DNA of 64,000 nt from Domibacillus indicus (GTDB lineage Bacteria; Bacillota; Bacilli; Bacillales; Domibacillaceae). The translations under genes were made by a program, and so were the position numbers. Below are positions 17,458 through 25,797 of this stretch, piece after piece; positions within the stretch are counted from its first letter, which is position 1; each line of letters starts with the position of its first letter. Location: NCBI RefSeq assembly GCF_023715895.1, contig NZ_JAMBOO010000021.1, forward strand, positions 1 to 64,000, given 5' to 3'. The notes below the pieces were generated by a model. It did not search any database, was not told the origin of the DNA, and saw nothing but the letters and a program-made list of their open reading frames with translations.

Positions 17458-17529
17458 GGACAGTATACTTTTCAGCACTATATGAGTTTAAAGTGCGTAC
17501 TTCTTTTTTGCTCAGCTTCACTTTACAAT
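17458..17529 (+). promoter_or_regulatory. hxlAB promoter region with putative HxlR sites
   Basis: GGACAGTATAC (17458-17468) and GTGCGTACTTC (17493-17503) precede a -10-like TACAAT near 17524. No good -35 box is present, as expected for an activator-dependent promoter. Confidence 0.45.
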
Positions 17530-17561
17530 GAACAACATCAAACAAAAAAGGAGCATGTATC

Positions 17562-18203
17562 ATGAAATTACAATTAGCGTTAGACCTTGTAAACATTCCG
17601 GAAGGTATCGAGCTTGTGAAGGAAGTACAGGACCACGTTGACATCGTTGAAATTGGCACGCCCGTTATCATTAACGAAGGGCTTCACGCGGTTAAAGCTA
17701 TGAAAGAAGCGTTCCCGAACCTGGACGTGCTGGCGGATCTTAAAATTATGGATGCAGCCGGCTACGAAGTGTCACAAGCTTCAGCAGCAGGTGCGGACAT
17801 TGTGACCATCCTTGGCCAGGCGGAAGATGCATCCATCAAAGGCGCCGTAGAAGAAGCGAAAAAACAAGGCAAACAAATTCTTGTGGATATGATTGCGGTC
17901 AAAGACATTAAAACACGCGCGCAGGAACTTGACGCCCTTGGCGTTGATTACATCTGTGTTCATACGGGCTATGACTTGCAGGCAGTCGGTAAAAACTCCT
18001 TTGAAGATCTGCATACAATTAAAAGCGTTGTAAAAAATGCGAAAACAGCGATTGCCGGTGGGATTAAGCTTGAAACACTTCCGGAAGTGATTAAAGAACA
18101 GCCCGATCTTGTTATCGTCGGAGGCGGGATCACAAGCCAAGATGATAAAAAAGCAGCAGCTGCCGAAATGCAGAAGCTTATCAAAGACACGGTTACGGTT
18201 TAA
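17562..18203 (+). CDS. hxlA: 3-hexulose-6-phosphate synthase
   Basis: Condenses formaldehyde with ribulose 5-phosphate, the first step of the ribulose monophosphate pathway. 213 residues, a TIM barrel of the OMP-decarboxylase-like family: MKLQLALDLVNI, VDIVEIGTPVII, DVLADLKIMDAAGYE (metal/phosphate site), DYICVHTGYD and a phosphate-binding VIVGGGIT. The start follows AAAAAAGGAGCATGTATC. It overlaps hxlB by one base (TAATG), so the two are translationally coupled. Confidence 0.95.
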   Translation: MKLQLALDLVNIPEGIELVKEVQDHVDIVEIGTPVIINEGLHAVKAMKEAFPNLDVLADLKIMDAAGYEVSQASAAGADIVTILGQAEDASIKGAVEEAKKQGKQILVDMIAVKDIKTRAQELDALGVDYICVHTGYDLQAVGKNSFEDLHTIKSVVKNAKTAIAGGIKLETLPEVIKEQPDLVIVGGGITSQDDKKAAAAEMQKLIKDTVTV

Positions 18204-18748
18204 TGACCAAGCAGCTTGAACGCATTCTGCAGGAGGTTCACACAACCGCTCAGCTTATCCGTGATGAAGATGCAACGCAGCTTGTAAATCACATCCTTGA
18301 AGCGAAAAAAATCTTTGTAGCGGGCGCAGGACGCTCCGGGTTTATGGCAAAATCTTTCGCGATGCGCATGATGCATGTCGGCTTGGATCCGTACGTTGTG
18401 GGCGAAACGATCACGCCGAATGTAGAAGAAGGCGATTTGTTTATCGTCGGTTCTGGCTCGGGTGAAACAAAAAGCCTTGTGGCGATGGCGGAGAAAGCCA
18501 AGTCGATCGGCGCGGATGTAGCGGCTATTACGATCGTGCCGGATTCATCGATCGGCCAGATTGCAGACATCGTCATTGAGATTCCTGCTCAGACAAAAGC
18601 CGATACAAGCAATAAATCGATTCAGCCGATGGGTTCTTTGTTTGAACAAAGCTTATTGCTGTTTTATGATTCGCTTATTTTAACGATCATGGAAAAACGC
18701 GGAATGAATTCCGGCCGTATGTACGGGCGCCATGCCAATTTAGAATAG
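18203..18748 (+). CDS. hxlB: 6-phospho-3-hexuloisomerase
   Basis: Isomerises hexulose 6-phosphate to fructose 6-phosphate, the second step after HxlA. 181 residues with a single SIS sugar-isomerase domain: FVAGAGRSGFMAKSFAMRMMH, SGSGETKSL and AAITIVPDSSIGQIAD. The partner order and overlap with hxlA match B. subtilis. Confidence 0.94.
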   Translation: MTKQLERILQEVHTTAQLIRDEDATQLVNHILEAKKIFVAGAGRSGFMAKSFAMRMMHVGLDPYVVGETITPNVEEGDLFIVGSGSGETKSLVAMAEKAKSIGADVAAITIVPDSSIGQIADIVIEIPAQTKADTSNKSIQPMGSLFEQSLLLFYDSLILTIMEKRGMNSGRMYGRHANLE

Positions 18749-18751
18749 CTG

Positions 18752-18788
18752 TAAAAAAGGCCGCTTATTTAAAGCGGCCTTTTTTTAC
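18752..18788. terminator. Bidirectional terminator hxlB / DinB gene
   Basis: Stem AAAAGGCCGCTT / AAGCGGCCTTTT with A- and T-runs on both sides between convergent genes. Confidence 0.85.
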
Positions 18789-18789
18789 T

Positions 18790-19263
18790 TTATGTAGATG
18801 GATTGTCCCGCAAAAAATAAATAAAATCAGTCGGGCAGCTCCCATATCCTGCTGTTCTCAGCATCGCTACCACATTTCCACGGTGGGAAGTGCCGTGATT
18901 GACCACATGGGTCACAAGCTCAGATAACGTATTTTGAAAGAGCACCCCTTCTTTCGTTCGATAGTTAATCATTGTATCACCGCTTCGTACTTCCTGTAAA
19001 AACCTGCTCATTTCTTTTCCGAGATCCGTAAAAGCTTTTTTCGCTTCTGCCGCAGTCGAAAAGGTTGTTTCGCCGCCTGCCGGTTCACTGGATTCTTTCA
19101 TTCGTGAAAACCATATTCGGTCTACGTCATAAATATGCTCAAATGTCCGAGCGATAGAGGAAAACGGCCCTGCCATCGGTTTGGTAAAAACGGAAGGGTA
19201 TGAAGCCAGATGATCCAGCATTCGTTCGTTCGCCCATACATGATAATCATATAACTGATTCAT
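18790..19263 (-). CDS. DinB-family putative metal-dependent enzyme
   Basis: 157 residues, a four-helix DinB fold. The usual three metal-binding histidines are visible: one in FEHIYDVDRIW and two in THVVNHGTSHRGN. Bacillus members include thiol-dependent transferases and DNA-damage-linked proteins; no substrate can be assigned. ATG 19263 lies behind AAAGGCGGATTACAA. Its neighbours handle formaldehyde, so a thiol or adduct substrate is conceivable but is only inference. Confidence 0.8.
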   Translation of the reverse strand: MNQLYDYHVWANERMLDHLASYPSVFTKPMAGPFSSIARTFEHIYDVDRIWFSRMKESSEPAGGETTFSTAAEAKKAFTDLGKEMSRFLQEVRSGDTMINYRTKEGVLFQNTLSELVTHVVNHGTSHRGNVVAMLRTAGYGSCPTDFIYFLRDNPST

Positions 19264-19296
19264 TTGTAATCCGCCTTTCTTTATGTTAAATGTTCC

Positions 19297-19321
19297 TTGT
19301 TTCTACTATAACAGGAAACAA
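19297..19321. promoter_or_regulatory. Inverted repeat in the dinB-adh divergent promoter
   Basis: TTGTTTC-N11-GAAACAA, with a minus-strand TATAGT -10-like box in the centre. Its position between divergent genes suggests an operator; the regulator is unknown. Confidence 0.35.
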
Positions 19322-19416
19322 ACCCTGTACCATTTAAAAGGAATACGCGTTTTTTCAGCATAATATTCCGTCATGCGGGTAAAAGAAAACTATTCTAAAA
19401 ATCAGGAGGTTTTTTC

Positions 19417-20559
19417 ATGCGCGCAGTTACCTATCAAGGCATTAAAAACATGCAGGTAAAGAATGTAGCAGATCCAACGATTCAAAAGCGGGAAGACATT
19501 ATTGTCCGTATTACCTCAACAGCCATTTGCGGCTCTGATTTACACATTTACCAGGGTGCCCTGCCGCCGGCAGAAGACGATTATGTAATCGGCCATGAAC
19601 CGATGGGAATTGTAGAGGAAGTCGGGCCGGACGTCACAAAAGTCAAAAAAGGCGACCGCGTGGTGCTGCCGTTTAACGTTTCCTGCGGCCAGTGCTTCTA
19701 CTGTAATCACGATATGGAGAGCCAGTGCGACAACTCTAACGCCAACCCTCATATTGATTCGGGCGGTTATTTCGGCTTTACACAGCGCTACGGAAACTTC
19801 CCTGGCGGCCAGGCAGAATATCTGCGCGTGCCATACGGAAACTTTATGCCCTTTGTGATTCCGGAATCATGCGAGCTTGAGGATGAATCGGTTTTATTCC
19901 TATCCGATATTCTGCCGACTGCTTATTGGAGCGTTGAAAATTCCGGCGTGAAAGCAGGAGATACGGTCGTTGTACTTGGCTGCGGACCGGTTGGCTTATT
20001 AACACAGAAGTTTGCCTGGATGAAAGGCGCAAAGCGGGTCATTGCTGTGGACCACGTTCCGTATCGCCTGGCTCATGCCAAGAAGATGAATAACGTTGAA
20101 GTATTTAATTTCTCAGAATACAAAAACATGGGTGATCATTTAAAAGAAATCACCAATGGCGGCGCGGATATTGTCATTGACTGTGTCGGCATGGACGGAA
20201 AAAAATCGCCGGTTGAAGCGATCGAGCAAAAACTCAAGCTGCAGGGCGGCACATTAAGTGCGATCCAAATCGCCTTGAGAGCGGTTCGCAAGTTCGGAAC
20301 AATCCAGCTCACTGGCGTTTACGGTTCTTTGTATAACATGTTCCCGCTCGGCTACTTGTTTGAGCGGAATATTACCGTAAAAATGGGCCAGGCACCTGTG
20401 ATTCACTACATGCCGGAGCTGTTTGAGAAAATTACAGCCGGCGAGATTGACCCGACAGAAATCATTACCCACAAAGTGCCGCTCGAGCAGGCAGGCGAGG
20501 CTTATCAAATGTTTAACGATCACGCAGATGAATGTATTAAAGTAGTCCTAAAACCATAA
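19417..20559 (+). CDS. adhB: Zinc-dependent alcohol/formaldehyde dehydrogenase, AdhB-like
   Basis: Medium-chain dehydrogenase of 380 residues. Catalytic zinc motif STAICGSDLHIYQG, GHEPMGIVEEVG, four structural-zinc cysteines in CGQCFYCNHDMESQC, and NAD-binding VVVLGCGPVGLLTQ. It resembles glutathione-independent formaldehyde dehydrogenases and B. subtilis AdhB. Proximity to hxlRAB supports aldehyde removal. Start ATG 19417 with AGGAGG 8 nt upstream. The symbol is by resemblance and moderately sure. Confidence 0.85.
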   Translation: MRAVTYQGIKNMQVKNVADPTIQKREDIIVRITSTAICGSDLHIYQGALPPAEDDYVIGHEPMGIVEEVGPDVTKVKKGDRVVLPFNVSCGQCFYCNHDMESQCDNSNANPHIDSGGYFGFTQRYGNFPGGQAEYLRVPYGNFMPFVIPESCELEDESVLFLSDILPTAYWSVENSGVKAGDTVVVLGCGPVGLLTQKFAWMKGAKRVIAVDHVPYRLAHAKKMNNVEVFNFSEYKNMGDHLKEITNGGADIVIDCVGMDGKKSPVEAIEQKLKLQGGTLSAIQIALRAVRKFGTIQLTGVYGSLYNMFPLGYLFERNITVKMGQAPVIHYMPELFEKITAGEIDPTEIITHKVPLEQAGEAYQMFNDHADECIKVVLKP

Positions 20560-20565
20560 AATGAA

Positions 20566-20600
20566 ATATCCGCCTCTTACAGGGCGGATTTTATTTTTTA
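20566..20600 (+). terminator. adhB terminator
   Basis: Stem ATCCGCC / GGCGGAT and TTTTATTTTTT right after the stop codon. Confidence 0.8.
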
Positions 20601-20642
20601 TATAGAAACAGCCACTAATCAAAAGTATACGATTCAAAAAAC

Positions 20643-20676
20643 AAAAGAAAAAGAGCGGTCCTGTACGGACCGCTTC
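20643..20676 (-). terminator. Terminator of the tctBA-HPr-like operon
   Basis: Stem AGCGGTCC / GGACCGCT with a TGTAC loop and minus-strand CTTTTTC, just after the HPr-like stop at 20678. Confidence 0.8.
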
Positions 20677-20677
20677 T

Positions 20678-20929
20678 TTATTCATTCACTTCTACCGGCA
20701 TATGAAACTGGTGAAATACTTTTACCATTTCCTGCTTTGCCTCTTCTTCATCCGGCCCATGAATCTCAAGCTGAAATGTCTTGGAGGTTAAAACGGAATG
20801 CGTCAGTCCTAAAATACTTTTTACATCAATGCTGCGATGATCTGTTTTTAACACGATGCTCGATTGAAACGGCTGAGCCGCTTTGTTTAATTCCACCACG
20901 AAACGGGCAAATGTCCCTCCGAGTTCCAT
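20678..20929 (-). CDS. HPr-like protein lacking the active-site histidine
   Basis: 83 residues resembling PTS HPr/Crh. By eye, GTFARFVVEL aligns with HPr GIHARPATVL, so the phosphorylatable His15 is Phe and the following Pro is Phe. VKSILGLTHS aligns with LKSIMGVMS, keeping the regulatory Ser46. The first beta strand of HPr looks missing. It cannot carry PTS phosphate on His; like Crh it might act through Ser phosphorylation. It starts 12 nt after tctA with AAGGGGGAGCCGAT in front, and shares the terminator, so it is the last gene of the tct operon. Remote similarity only; function is inference. Confidence 0.65.
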   Translation of the reverse strand: MELGGTFARFVVELNKAAQPFQSSIVLKTDHRSIDVKSILGLTHSVLTSKTFQLEIHGPDEEEAKQEMVKVFHQFHMPVEVNE

Positions 20930-20941
20930 ATCGGCTCCCCC

Positions 20942-22468
20942 TTAATCTTCTTCGTTAATAATGACGGAACGGCCACGCATTTTCATAATAAGCGGAATAC
21001 TGATCCATAAAGCGCCAATCAGCAGAAACAGCAGTGACACCGGGCTTGTGACAAAAATAGAAAAATCACCATTGGAAGAAGTAAGGGCGCGGCGCATATT
21101 ATTTTCAATCATCGGACCAAGCACCAGCGCTAAAACGAGCGGCGCGACCGGATAGTCATTTTTCGTTAAAAAGTAACCGAGCAGTCCGCAGGCAAGCAGT
21201 AAAGCCAAATCAAAAATGTTAAATTGTACGGCATACACACCGAAAATGGAAATTGCCACAATAATCGGCAGCAAGTATTTGGCAGGCGTATCAATCACCT
21301 TGGCAAACACTTTTACAAGCGGCATGTTTAAAATAAGCAGCATCACATTACCGATAAACATACTGGCAATCAAGCCCCATGCTACCTGCGGGTTATCTTC
21401 AAACAACAGCGGACCCGGCTGTACGTTATACATAATAAGAGCTCCCATCAAAATAGCGGTTGTGCCGGAGCCTGGAATACCCATTGTCAGGAGCGGGATC
21501 ATGGCGCCGCCGGATGCTCCATTGTTGGCAGACTCAGGTGCAGCTACTCCCGCAATTGCTCCGTGACCGAATGTTTCCGGACGTTTGCTTATTTTCTTTT
21601 CGGTAATATAAGAAAAGAAAGAGGCAAGCGTCGCGCCCGCACCCGGCAGCACCCCAATAAAAAAGCCGAGCAGTGAGCCGCGGACGATCGGTCCAGTGCT
21701 TTCTTTCATATCCTGTTTTGTCGGCAAAATCCGTCCTACTTTGGCGACCTTGCCGTCATCATTGTCTTTGTCCAGAATCGTCCGGAATACTTCACCAAGT
21801 GCGAATAACCCCACCGCCACTGTTAAAAACTCAAGTCCTGAATATAAATAAGGGTTATTATACGTAAAGCGGGAAACGCCGGATACATTGTCCATTCCGA
21901 TGGTCGCTAAAAGCAGGCCGGCCACTGTCATGATCAGTGCTTTTGTAATTGAACTTCCTGCCAGTCCGCTGACCGCGCACAAGCCGAGAAGCATCAGCGA
22001 AAAATACTCAGCCGGCCCGAATGAAAGAGCTAATTGGGACAGCGGCTTTGCCAGCAAGGTTAAACCCAGGAGCGCAACAATCCCTGCCACAAATGAGCCG
22101 ATAGCAGAAATAGAAAGTGCTGCTCCAGCCCGTCCCTGCCTTGCCATTTGGTAACCATCCAGCGCCGTTACAACTGAAGAAGATTCTCCCGGCGTATTTA
22201 ATAAAATCGAGGTAGTCGATCCTCCATACATGGCTCCATAATATACACCTGCAAGCAAAATAATCGAACTGGCAGCAGCGCTTTGCGGGTCAAGGCCTGA
22301 CGTAAGCGTTGCGGTAATCGGAATTAAAAGAGCCACGCCGCTCATGGGCCCAATTCCCGGCAGCACGCCCACCGCCGTTCCAATCAGGACACCGCAAAAA
22401 GCAAACAATAAGTTTTGCCACTGCATGGCAACCCCGAACCCATTCATTAAAAATTGTACTGTATCCAT
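20942..22468 (-). CDS. tctA: Tripartite tricarboxylate transporter, large membrane subunit
   Basis: 508 residues with about 12 membrane helices. TctA signature regions: VGVLPGIGPMSGVALLIPIT, GVYYGAMYGGSTTSILLNTPGE and the repeated GFFIGVLPGAGATLASF. With TctB it forms the membrane part of a cation-driven, binding-protein-dependent importer for citrate-like acids. AAAGGAGGTGCTTACAC precedes the ATG. 20 nt separates it from tctB. Confidence 0.95.
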   Translation of the reverse strand: MDTVQFLMNGFGVAMQWQNLLFAFCGVLIGTAVGVLPGIGPMSGVALLIPITATLTSGLDPQSAAASSIILLAGVYYGAMYGGSTTSILLNTPGESSSVVTALDGYQMARQGRAGAALSISAIGSFVAGIVALLGLTLLAKPLSQLALSFGPAEYFSLMLLGLCAVSGLAGSSITKALIMTVAGLLLATIGMDNVSGVSRFTYNNPYLYSGLEFLTVAVGLFALGEVFRTILDKDNDDGKVAKVGRILPTKQDMKESTGPIVRGSLLGFFIGVLPGAGATLASFFSYITEKKISKRPETFGHGAIAGVAAPESANNGASGGAMIPLLTMGIPGSGTTAILMGALIMYNVQPGPLLFEDNPQVAWGLIASMFIGNVMLLILNMPLVKVFAKVIDTPAKYLLPIIVAISIFGVYAVQFNIFDLALLLACGLLGYFLTKNDYPVAPLVLALVLGPMIENNMRRALTSSNGDFSIFVTSPVSLLFLLIGALWISIPLIMKMRGRSVIINEED

Positions 22469-22488
22469 GTGTAAGCACCTCCTTTAAT

Positions 22489-22935
22489 TTAAACCGGAAA
22501 TCCTGGCAGCGAGCCTTGTAAAAGACCGACAAAAATATAGTAAACGCCAAAAGAAAACGCCGCGGCGATCACAATGCTTTTCAGCCAGCCGCCCCTTTCC
22601 AGCACTTGAAATCCAATCAGCAAAAATAAAAAGGTTGTAATCACATAACCAAGCGGCTCCAGCAGCACAATGTAAAGAATGGCGGCTGCAAAGATAATGA
22701 AAAACCTTTTGTAATCCGGCTTTTCTCCTCCTCTTGCTTCCTGTTTATTTTTTACGGCTTCGGTAAAAAGCTTAATACTTAATAAAATAAGTAAAATGCC
22801 GAGTCCGATTGGAAAAATATCCGGTCCCACGTTACTTCCGTAAGAAGTGGCAGCAATTTTGCGGCTTTCTGTGATAAAAAAGACGCCTATTAGAAGAAAG
22901 ATGATGCTGGCATAACGATCGAATGTCCTGCTCAT
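22489..22935 (-). CDS. tctB: Tripartite tricarboxylate transporter, small membrane subunit
   Basis: 148 residues with four predicted membrane helices (ASIIFLLIGVFFI; FPIGLGILLILLSI; a central paired hairpin IIFAAAILYIVLLEPLGYVI; SIVIAAAFSFGVYYIFV), as expected for TctB. ATG 22935 is preferred over the ATG at 22944 because GCGGGGGTG is then properly spaced. First gene of the minus-strand operon. Confidence 0.9.
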   Translation of the reverse strand: MSRTFDRYASIIFLLIGVFFITESRKIAATSYGSNVGPDIFPIGLGILLILLSIKLFTEAVKNKQEARGGEKPDYKRFFIIFAAAILYIVLLEPLGYVITTFLFLLIGFQVLERGGWLKSIVIAAAFSFGVYYIFVGLLQGSLPGFPV

Positions 22936-22966
22936 TTCATACACCCCCGCATTTATTTCGTTTAAA

Positions 22967-22980
22967 TGTAAACGCTTTCT
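22967..22980 (-). promoter_or_regulatory. cre-like CcpA site upstream of tctB
   Basis: TGTAAACGCTTTCT matches the cre consensus TGWAANCGNTNWCA at 13 of 14 positions. It lies about 30 nt upstream of the tctB start, a position compatible with repression by CcpA. Confidence 0.6.
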
Positions 22981-23161
22981 TAAAAAGTATCAGCTTCTGC
23001 CCGCCGATAGAAGTTTTTCTCCATAACTTGAATAACGATCATATTTTCAACGCAGCATTTATTTTCCATGAAAAATATGACGTTAATACCGTTTAATGAT
23101 CTTTATGAGATGAATGAGCAGAAACTATTCCTGTTCATTCGTTGGTGGTACCATTTGTAAA

Positions 23162-23175
23162 TGAAAGCGTTACCA
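23162..23175 (+). promoter_or_regulatory. cre-like CcpA site upstream of tctC
   Basis: TGAAAGCGTTACCA matches the cre consensus at 13 of 14 positions and lies about 20 nt before the tctC start, overlapping the likely leader. Together with 22967-22980 it places both arms of the divergent tct locus under probable carbon catabolite control. Confidence 0.6.
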
Positions 23176-23194
23176 AAATAAAGGGGGCATTTCA

Positions 23195-24235
23195 ATGAGT
23201 GTGACGTTCAAGGTAAAAAAGTGGGGCAGTCTGATTACGGCCGGTGCGCTTGCACTTAGTTTAGCAGCGTGCAGCAATTCTAATTCTTCTTCCTCTGGAG
23301 GAAGCAAAGAAGAAAATGCTGCTTATCCGGAAAAGCCGATTGTCATTAATGCGCCGTCTGGAGCAGGCGGCGGGCTTGATACAACTGCACGCGCTTTAAC
23401 GAAAGTATTAAATGAAACGGGATTAACAGAGCAGTCCATGACCGTTGAAAACAAGCCAGGCGGCGGACAGGCAGTCGGCCTCGCGGATTTTATCAGCCAG
23501 GATCCTAAAGACCCTTACCGGCTCTTTCTTCCTTCTGTTCCATTGCTTATTAATAATTTGAAAAAAGAAGGAAACAGCCCGCATTCCTATAAAGACTTAA
23601 CGCCAATCGCCCAGCTTACGAAAGATTATGGAGCGATTGTCGTTCCGGCAGATTCAAAGTATAAAGATTTAGAATCACTGTTTAAGGACTTAAAAGCGAA
23701 GCCGGACAGTTTAACACTGGCAGGCGGCTCGTCTCCGGGGTCTCAGGATCATTTAGTTGCCATGCTCCCTGCTGTAAAAGCGGGTGTTGACGCTGCGAAA
23801 ATCAAATATGTTTCCTATGATGGCGGTGGAGAAGCAATGACTGCTCTGATCGGCGGCAATGCCGATGTGCTTGCTACAGATATTTCCGGCACAGGGGAAT
23901 ATTTAAAAGCAGGAAAAGTTCGTGTTCTTGGCGTATCTTCTCCAGAGAGGTTAAAAGGCACATATGCGGATATTCCAACATACAAGGAAGCCGGAATTGA
24001 TGCGGAATTTACGATTTGGCGCGGTTTGTTCGGACCGAAAGAAATGCCGGACTACGCGGTAGATTACTGGAACAAAACACTTTCAGAAATGGTGAAAACA
24101 CCAGAATGGCAAAAAGTTCTCGAAACAAACGGATGGGAAGACGGCTATAAAAATTCTGAGGAATTCACGGCTTTCCTAGAAGAACAAGAAAAATTGGTAC
24201 AGGAGATTTTAGAGTCGCTTAATATGCAAAAATAA
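23195..24235 (+). CDS. tctC: Tripartite tricarboxylate transporter solute-binding lipoprotein
   Basis: 346-residue Bug/TctC-family receptor anchored by a lipid: signal ends LAAC, then a Ser/Asn-rich linker. The fold shows EKPIVINAPSGAGGGLDTTAR, VENKPGGGQAVGLADF and ADVLATDISGTGEYLKAGKVRVLGV. It delivers the acid to TctAB, encoded divergently. B. subtilis has a homologue (YflP) next to citST. ATG 23195 has AAAGGGGGCATTTCA. Confidence 0.93.
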   Translation: MSVTFKVKKWGSLITAGALALSLAACSNSNSSSSGGSKEENAAYPEKPIVINAPSGAGGGLDTTARALTKVLNETGLTEQSMTVENKPGGGQAVGLADFISQDPKDPYRLFLPSVPLLINNLKKEGNSPHSYKDLTPIAQLTKDYGAIVVPADSKYKDLESLFKDLKAKPDSLTLAGGSSPGSQDHLVAMLPAVKAGVDAAKIKYVSYDGGGEAMTALIGGNADVLATDISGTGEYLKAGKVRVLGVSSPERLKGTYADIPTYKEAGIDAEFTIWRGLFGPKEMPDYAVDYWNKTLSEMVKTPEWQKVLETNGWEDGYKNSEEFTAFLEEQEKLVQEILESLNMQK

Positions 24236-24265
24236 GCTTATTCTGCTCAAGGAGGGGGAATCTTT

Positions 24266-25048
24266 TTGCAAGAATCAACAGAAACAGCCAAGCAGCGGGT
24301 GAAAAGCCAGTTTGGAAAATCAGCCGAGCACTACGTTACAAGCAGTACCCATTCAACAGGAACGGATCTTGCCCTTCTCCCTGAATGGCTGAAGATTGGT
24401 CCCGATTCTCTTGTCCTTGATATTGCAACAGGAGGCGGCCATGCAGCGAAAGCGCTGGCCCCTCATGCTGCTCATGTGTTTGCCACTGATTTAACCGTGC
24501 CGATGCTCGAAGCCGCCAAAAAGCATTTAGCGTCATCCGCCAATAATATCTTTTACGTCGCAGCAGACGCAGAAGCGCTTCCGTTTTTGCCGCATACGTT
24601 TGATGCAGTCACCTGCCGGATTGCTGCGCATCACTTTCCAAATCCGCATCTGTTTGTACAGGAAGCGGCCCGCGTACTAAAGCCGGGCGGACGTTTCGTC
24701 TTGATTGATAATATTGCACCTGAAGACCCGGCCCTGGATGCTTTTGTGAATCGGCTCGAATCTCTGCGTGACCACAGCCATGTGCGCAGTTATACCATTC
24801 CTGAGTGGAAGGGCTGGTTTCAAGAAGCCGGATTCAGCCTGGTAAAAGAGCAGGTGCGCAAAAAAGAACTTGGCTATCCGGAATGGGTCCACCGCACGAC
24901 CGCTTCTCCTGAGCAGGTTCAGGAAGTGGATGCTCACCTTCTCTCTGCAGACACGTCTGTTTCCACATACTTTTCAGTAAAAATGCAGGGTGAAAGCATT
25001 GCATCCTTTCAAATTGATGAATGGATGGTCCTGGTTCAACGAAATTAA
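24266..25048 (+). CDS. Class I SAM-dependent methyltransferase
   Basis: 260 residues, Methyltransf_11/UbiE-like. SAM motif I LDIATGGGHAAKALAP, ATDLTVPMLEAAKK, DAEALPFLPHTFDAVTCRIAAHHF and VLKPGGRFVLIDN. It resembles B. subtilis YcgJ; the substrate is unknown. The start is TTG 24266 behind a strong AAGGAGGGGG. It is 30 nt downstream of tctC with no terminator between, so probably in the same transcript, although no functional link is evident. Confidence 0.87.
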   Translation: MQESTETAKQRVKSQFGKSAEHYVTSSTHSTGTDLALLPEWLKIGPDSLVLDIATGGGHAAKALAPHAAHVFATDLTVPMLEAAKKHLASSANNIFYVAADAEALPFLPHTFDAVTCRIAAHHFPNPHLFVQEAARVLKPGGRFVLIDNIAPEDPALDAFVNRLESLRDHSHVRSYTIPEWKGWFQEAGFSLVKEQVRKKELGYPEWVHRTTASPEQVQEVDAHLLSADTSVSTYFSVKMQGESIASFQIDEWMVLVQRN

Positions 25049-25052
25049 GCGC

Positions 25053-25088
25053 TGGTGTTCCACATATGTGGGGCACCTTTTTACTTTT
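25053..25088 (+). terminator. tctC operon terminator
   Basis: Stem GGTGttCCACATATGTGGggCACC, then TTTTTACTTTTTT. The T-run overlaps the end of the convergent response regulator gene. Confidence 0.8.
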
Positions 25089-25776
25089 TTCGATATCTTC
25101 GTTCCGGACGGCCAATCGTTCCATACATAATTTCTACTTCTGCTTCTTCAGCTGCCACGAGATATTCTAAATATCTTCGCACAGTGGAATTGCTGGCACC
25201 AGTCGCGCGTGCTGTTTCTTCAGCATTAATGCTTGAAGAAGCTTCATGTAAGTGTGTACGTACTTTTTTCAGCGTATGTTTATCAATTCCTTTTGGCAGC
25301 TGATCCGTTTGCTCTACATATTCGGCTCCGGCCGCCTGACTCATAATGCCAAAAAAACGATTAACTTCTCCCTGCTCAATAAGAGCGGATTGAGACAGTT
25401 TCTTTTTTGTTTCTTTGTACTGCTCAAGCGTAGATAAAAACTGGTTGATCATAATAGGCTTCAGCATGTAACTGTACGCACCGCCCCGAATGGCTTCACT
25501 AACGGTTCGAACATCATTGGCAGCCGTAATCATAATGACATCCACACTCCGCACTTCTTTACGGATTTCCCACAACAAATCAGTCCCGTTCATATCAGGC
25601 AGGTAAACATCAAGCAAAATAAGATCAGGTGTAAATACGTTTAGTAATTCCAGCGCCTGCTTTCCGAGGCTTGCAGATGCTACAATTTCGAATCCATCTA
25701 CCTTCTGCACAAACTTTTTATAAATATTGATTGTGGTCTCATCGTCTTCGATAATCATTACTTTAATCGGTGCCAT
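25081..25776 (-). CDS. Response regulator, CitT/DcuR family
   Basis: 231 residues. N-terminal receiver with acidic pocket IIEDDETT, phospho-Asp in LILLDVYLPDMNG (about 57) and Lys in YSYMLKPI. The C-terminal helix-turn-helix (INAEETARATGASNSTVRRYLEYL) is of the CitB/DcuR class. It pairs with the kinase immediately upstream (21 nt) and most likely controls the neighbouring tct genes, as CitST does for citrate transport in B. subtilis. Confidence 0.9.
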   Translation of the reverse strand: MAPIKVMIIEDDETTINIYKKFVQKVDGFEIVASASLGKQALELLNVFTPDLILLDVYLPDMNGTDLLWEIRKEVRSVDVIMITAANDVRTVSEAIRGGAYSYMLKPIMINQFLSTLEQYKETKKKLSQSALIEQGEVNRFFGIMSQAAGAEYVEQTDQLPKGIDKHTLKKVRTHLHEASSSINAEETARATGASNSTVRRYLEYLVAAEEAEVEIMYGTIGRPERRYRKK

Positions 25777-25797
25777 AAAAGCGGTTCCCCCTTTTGT

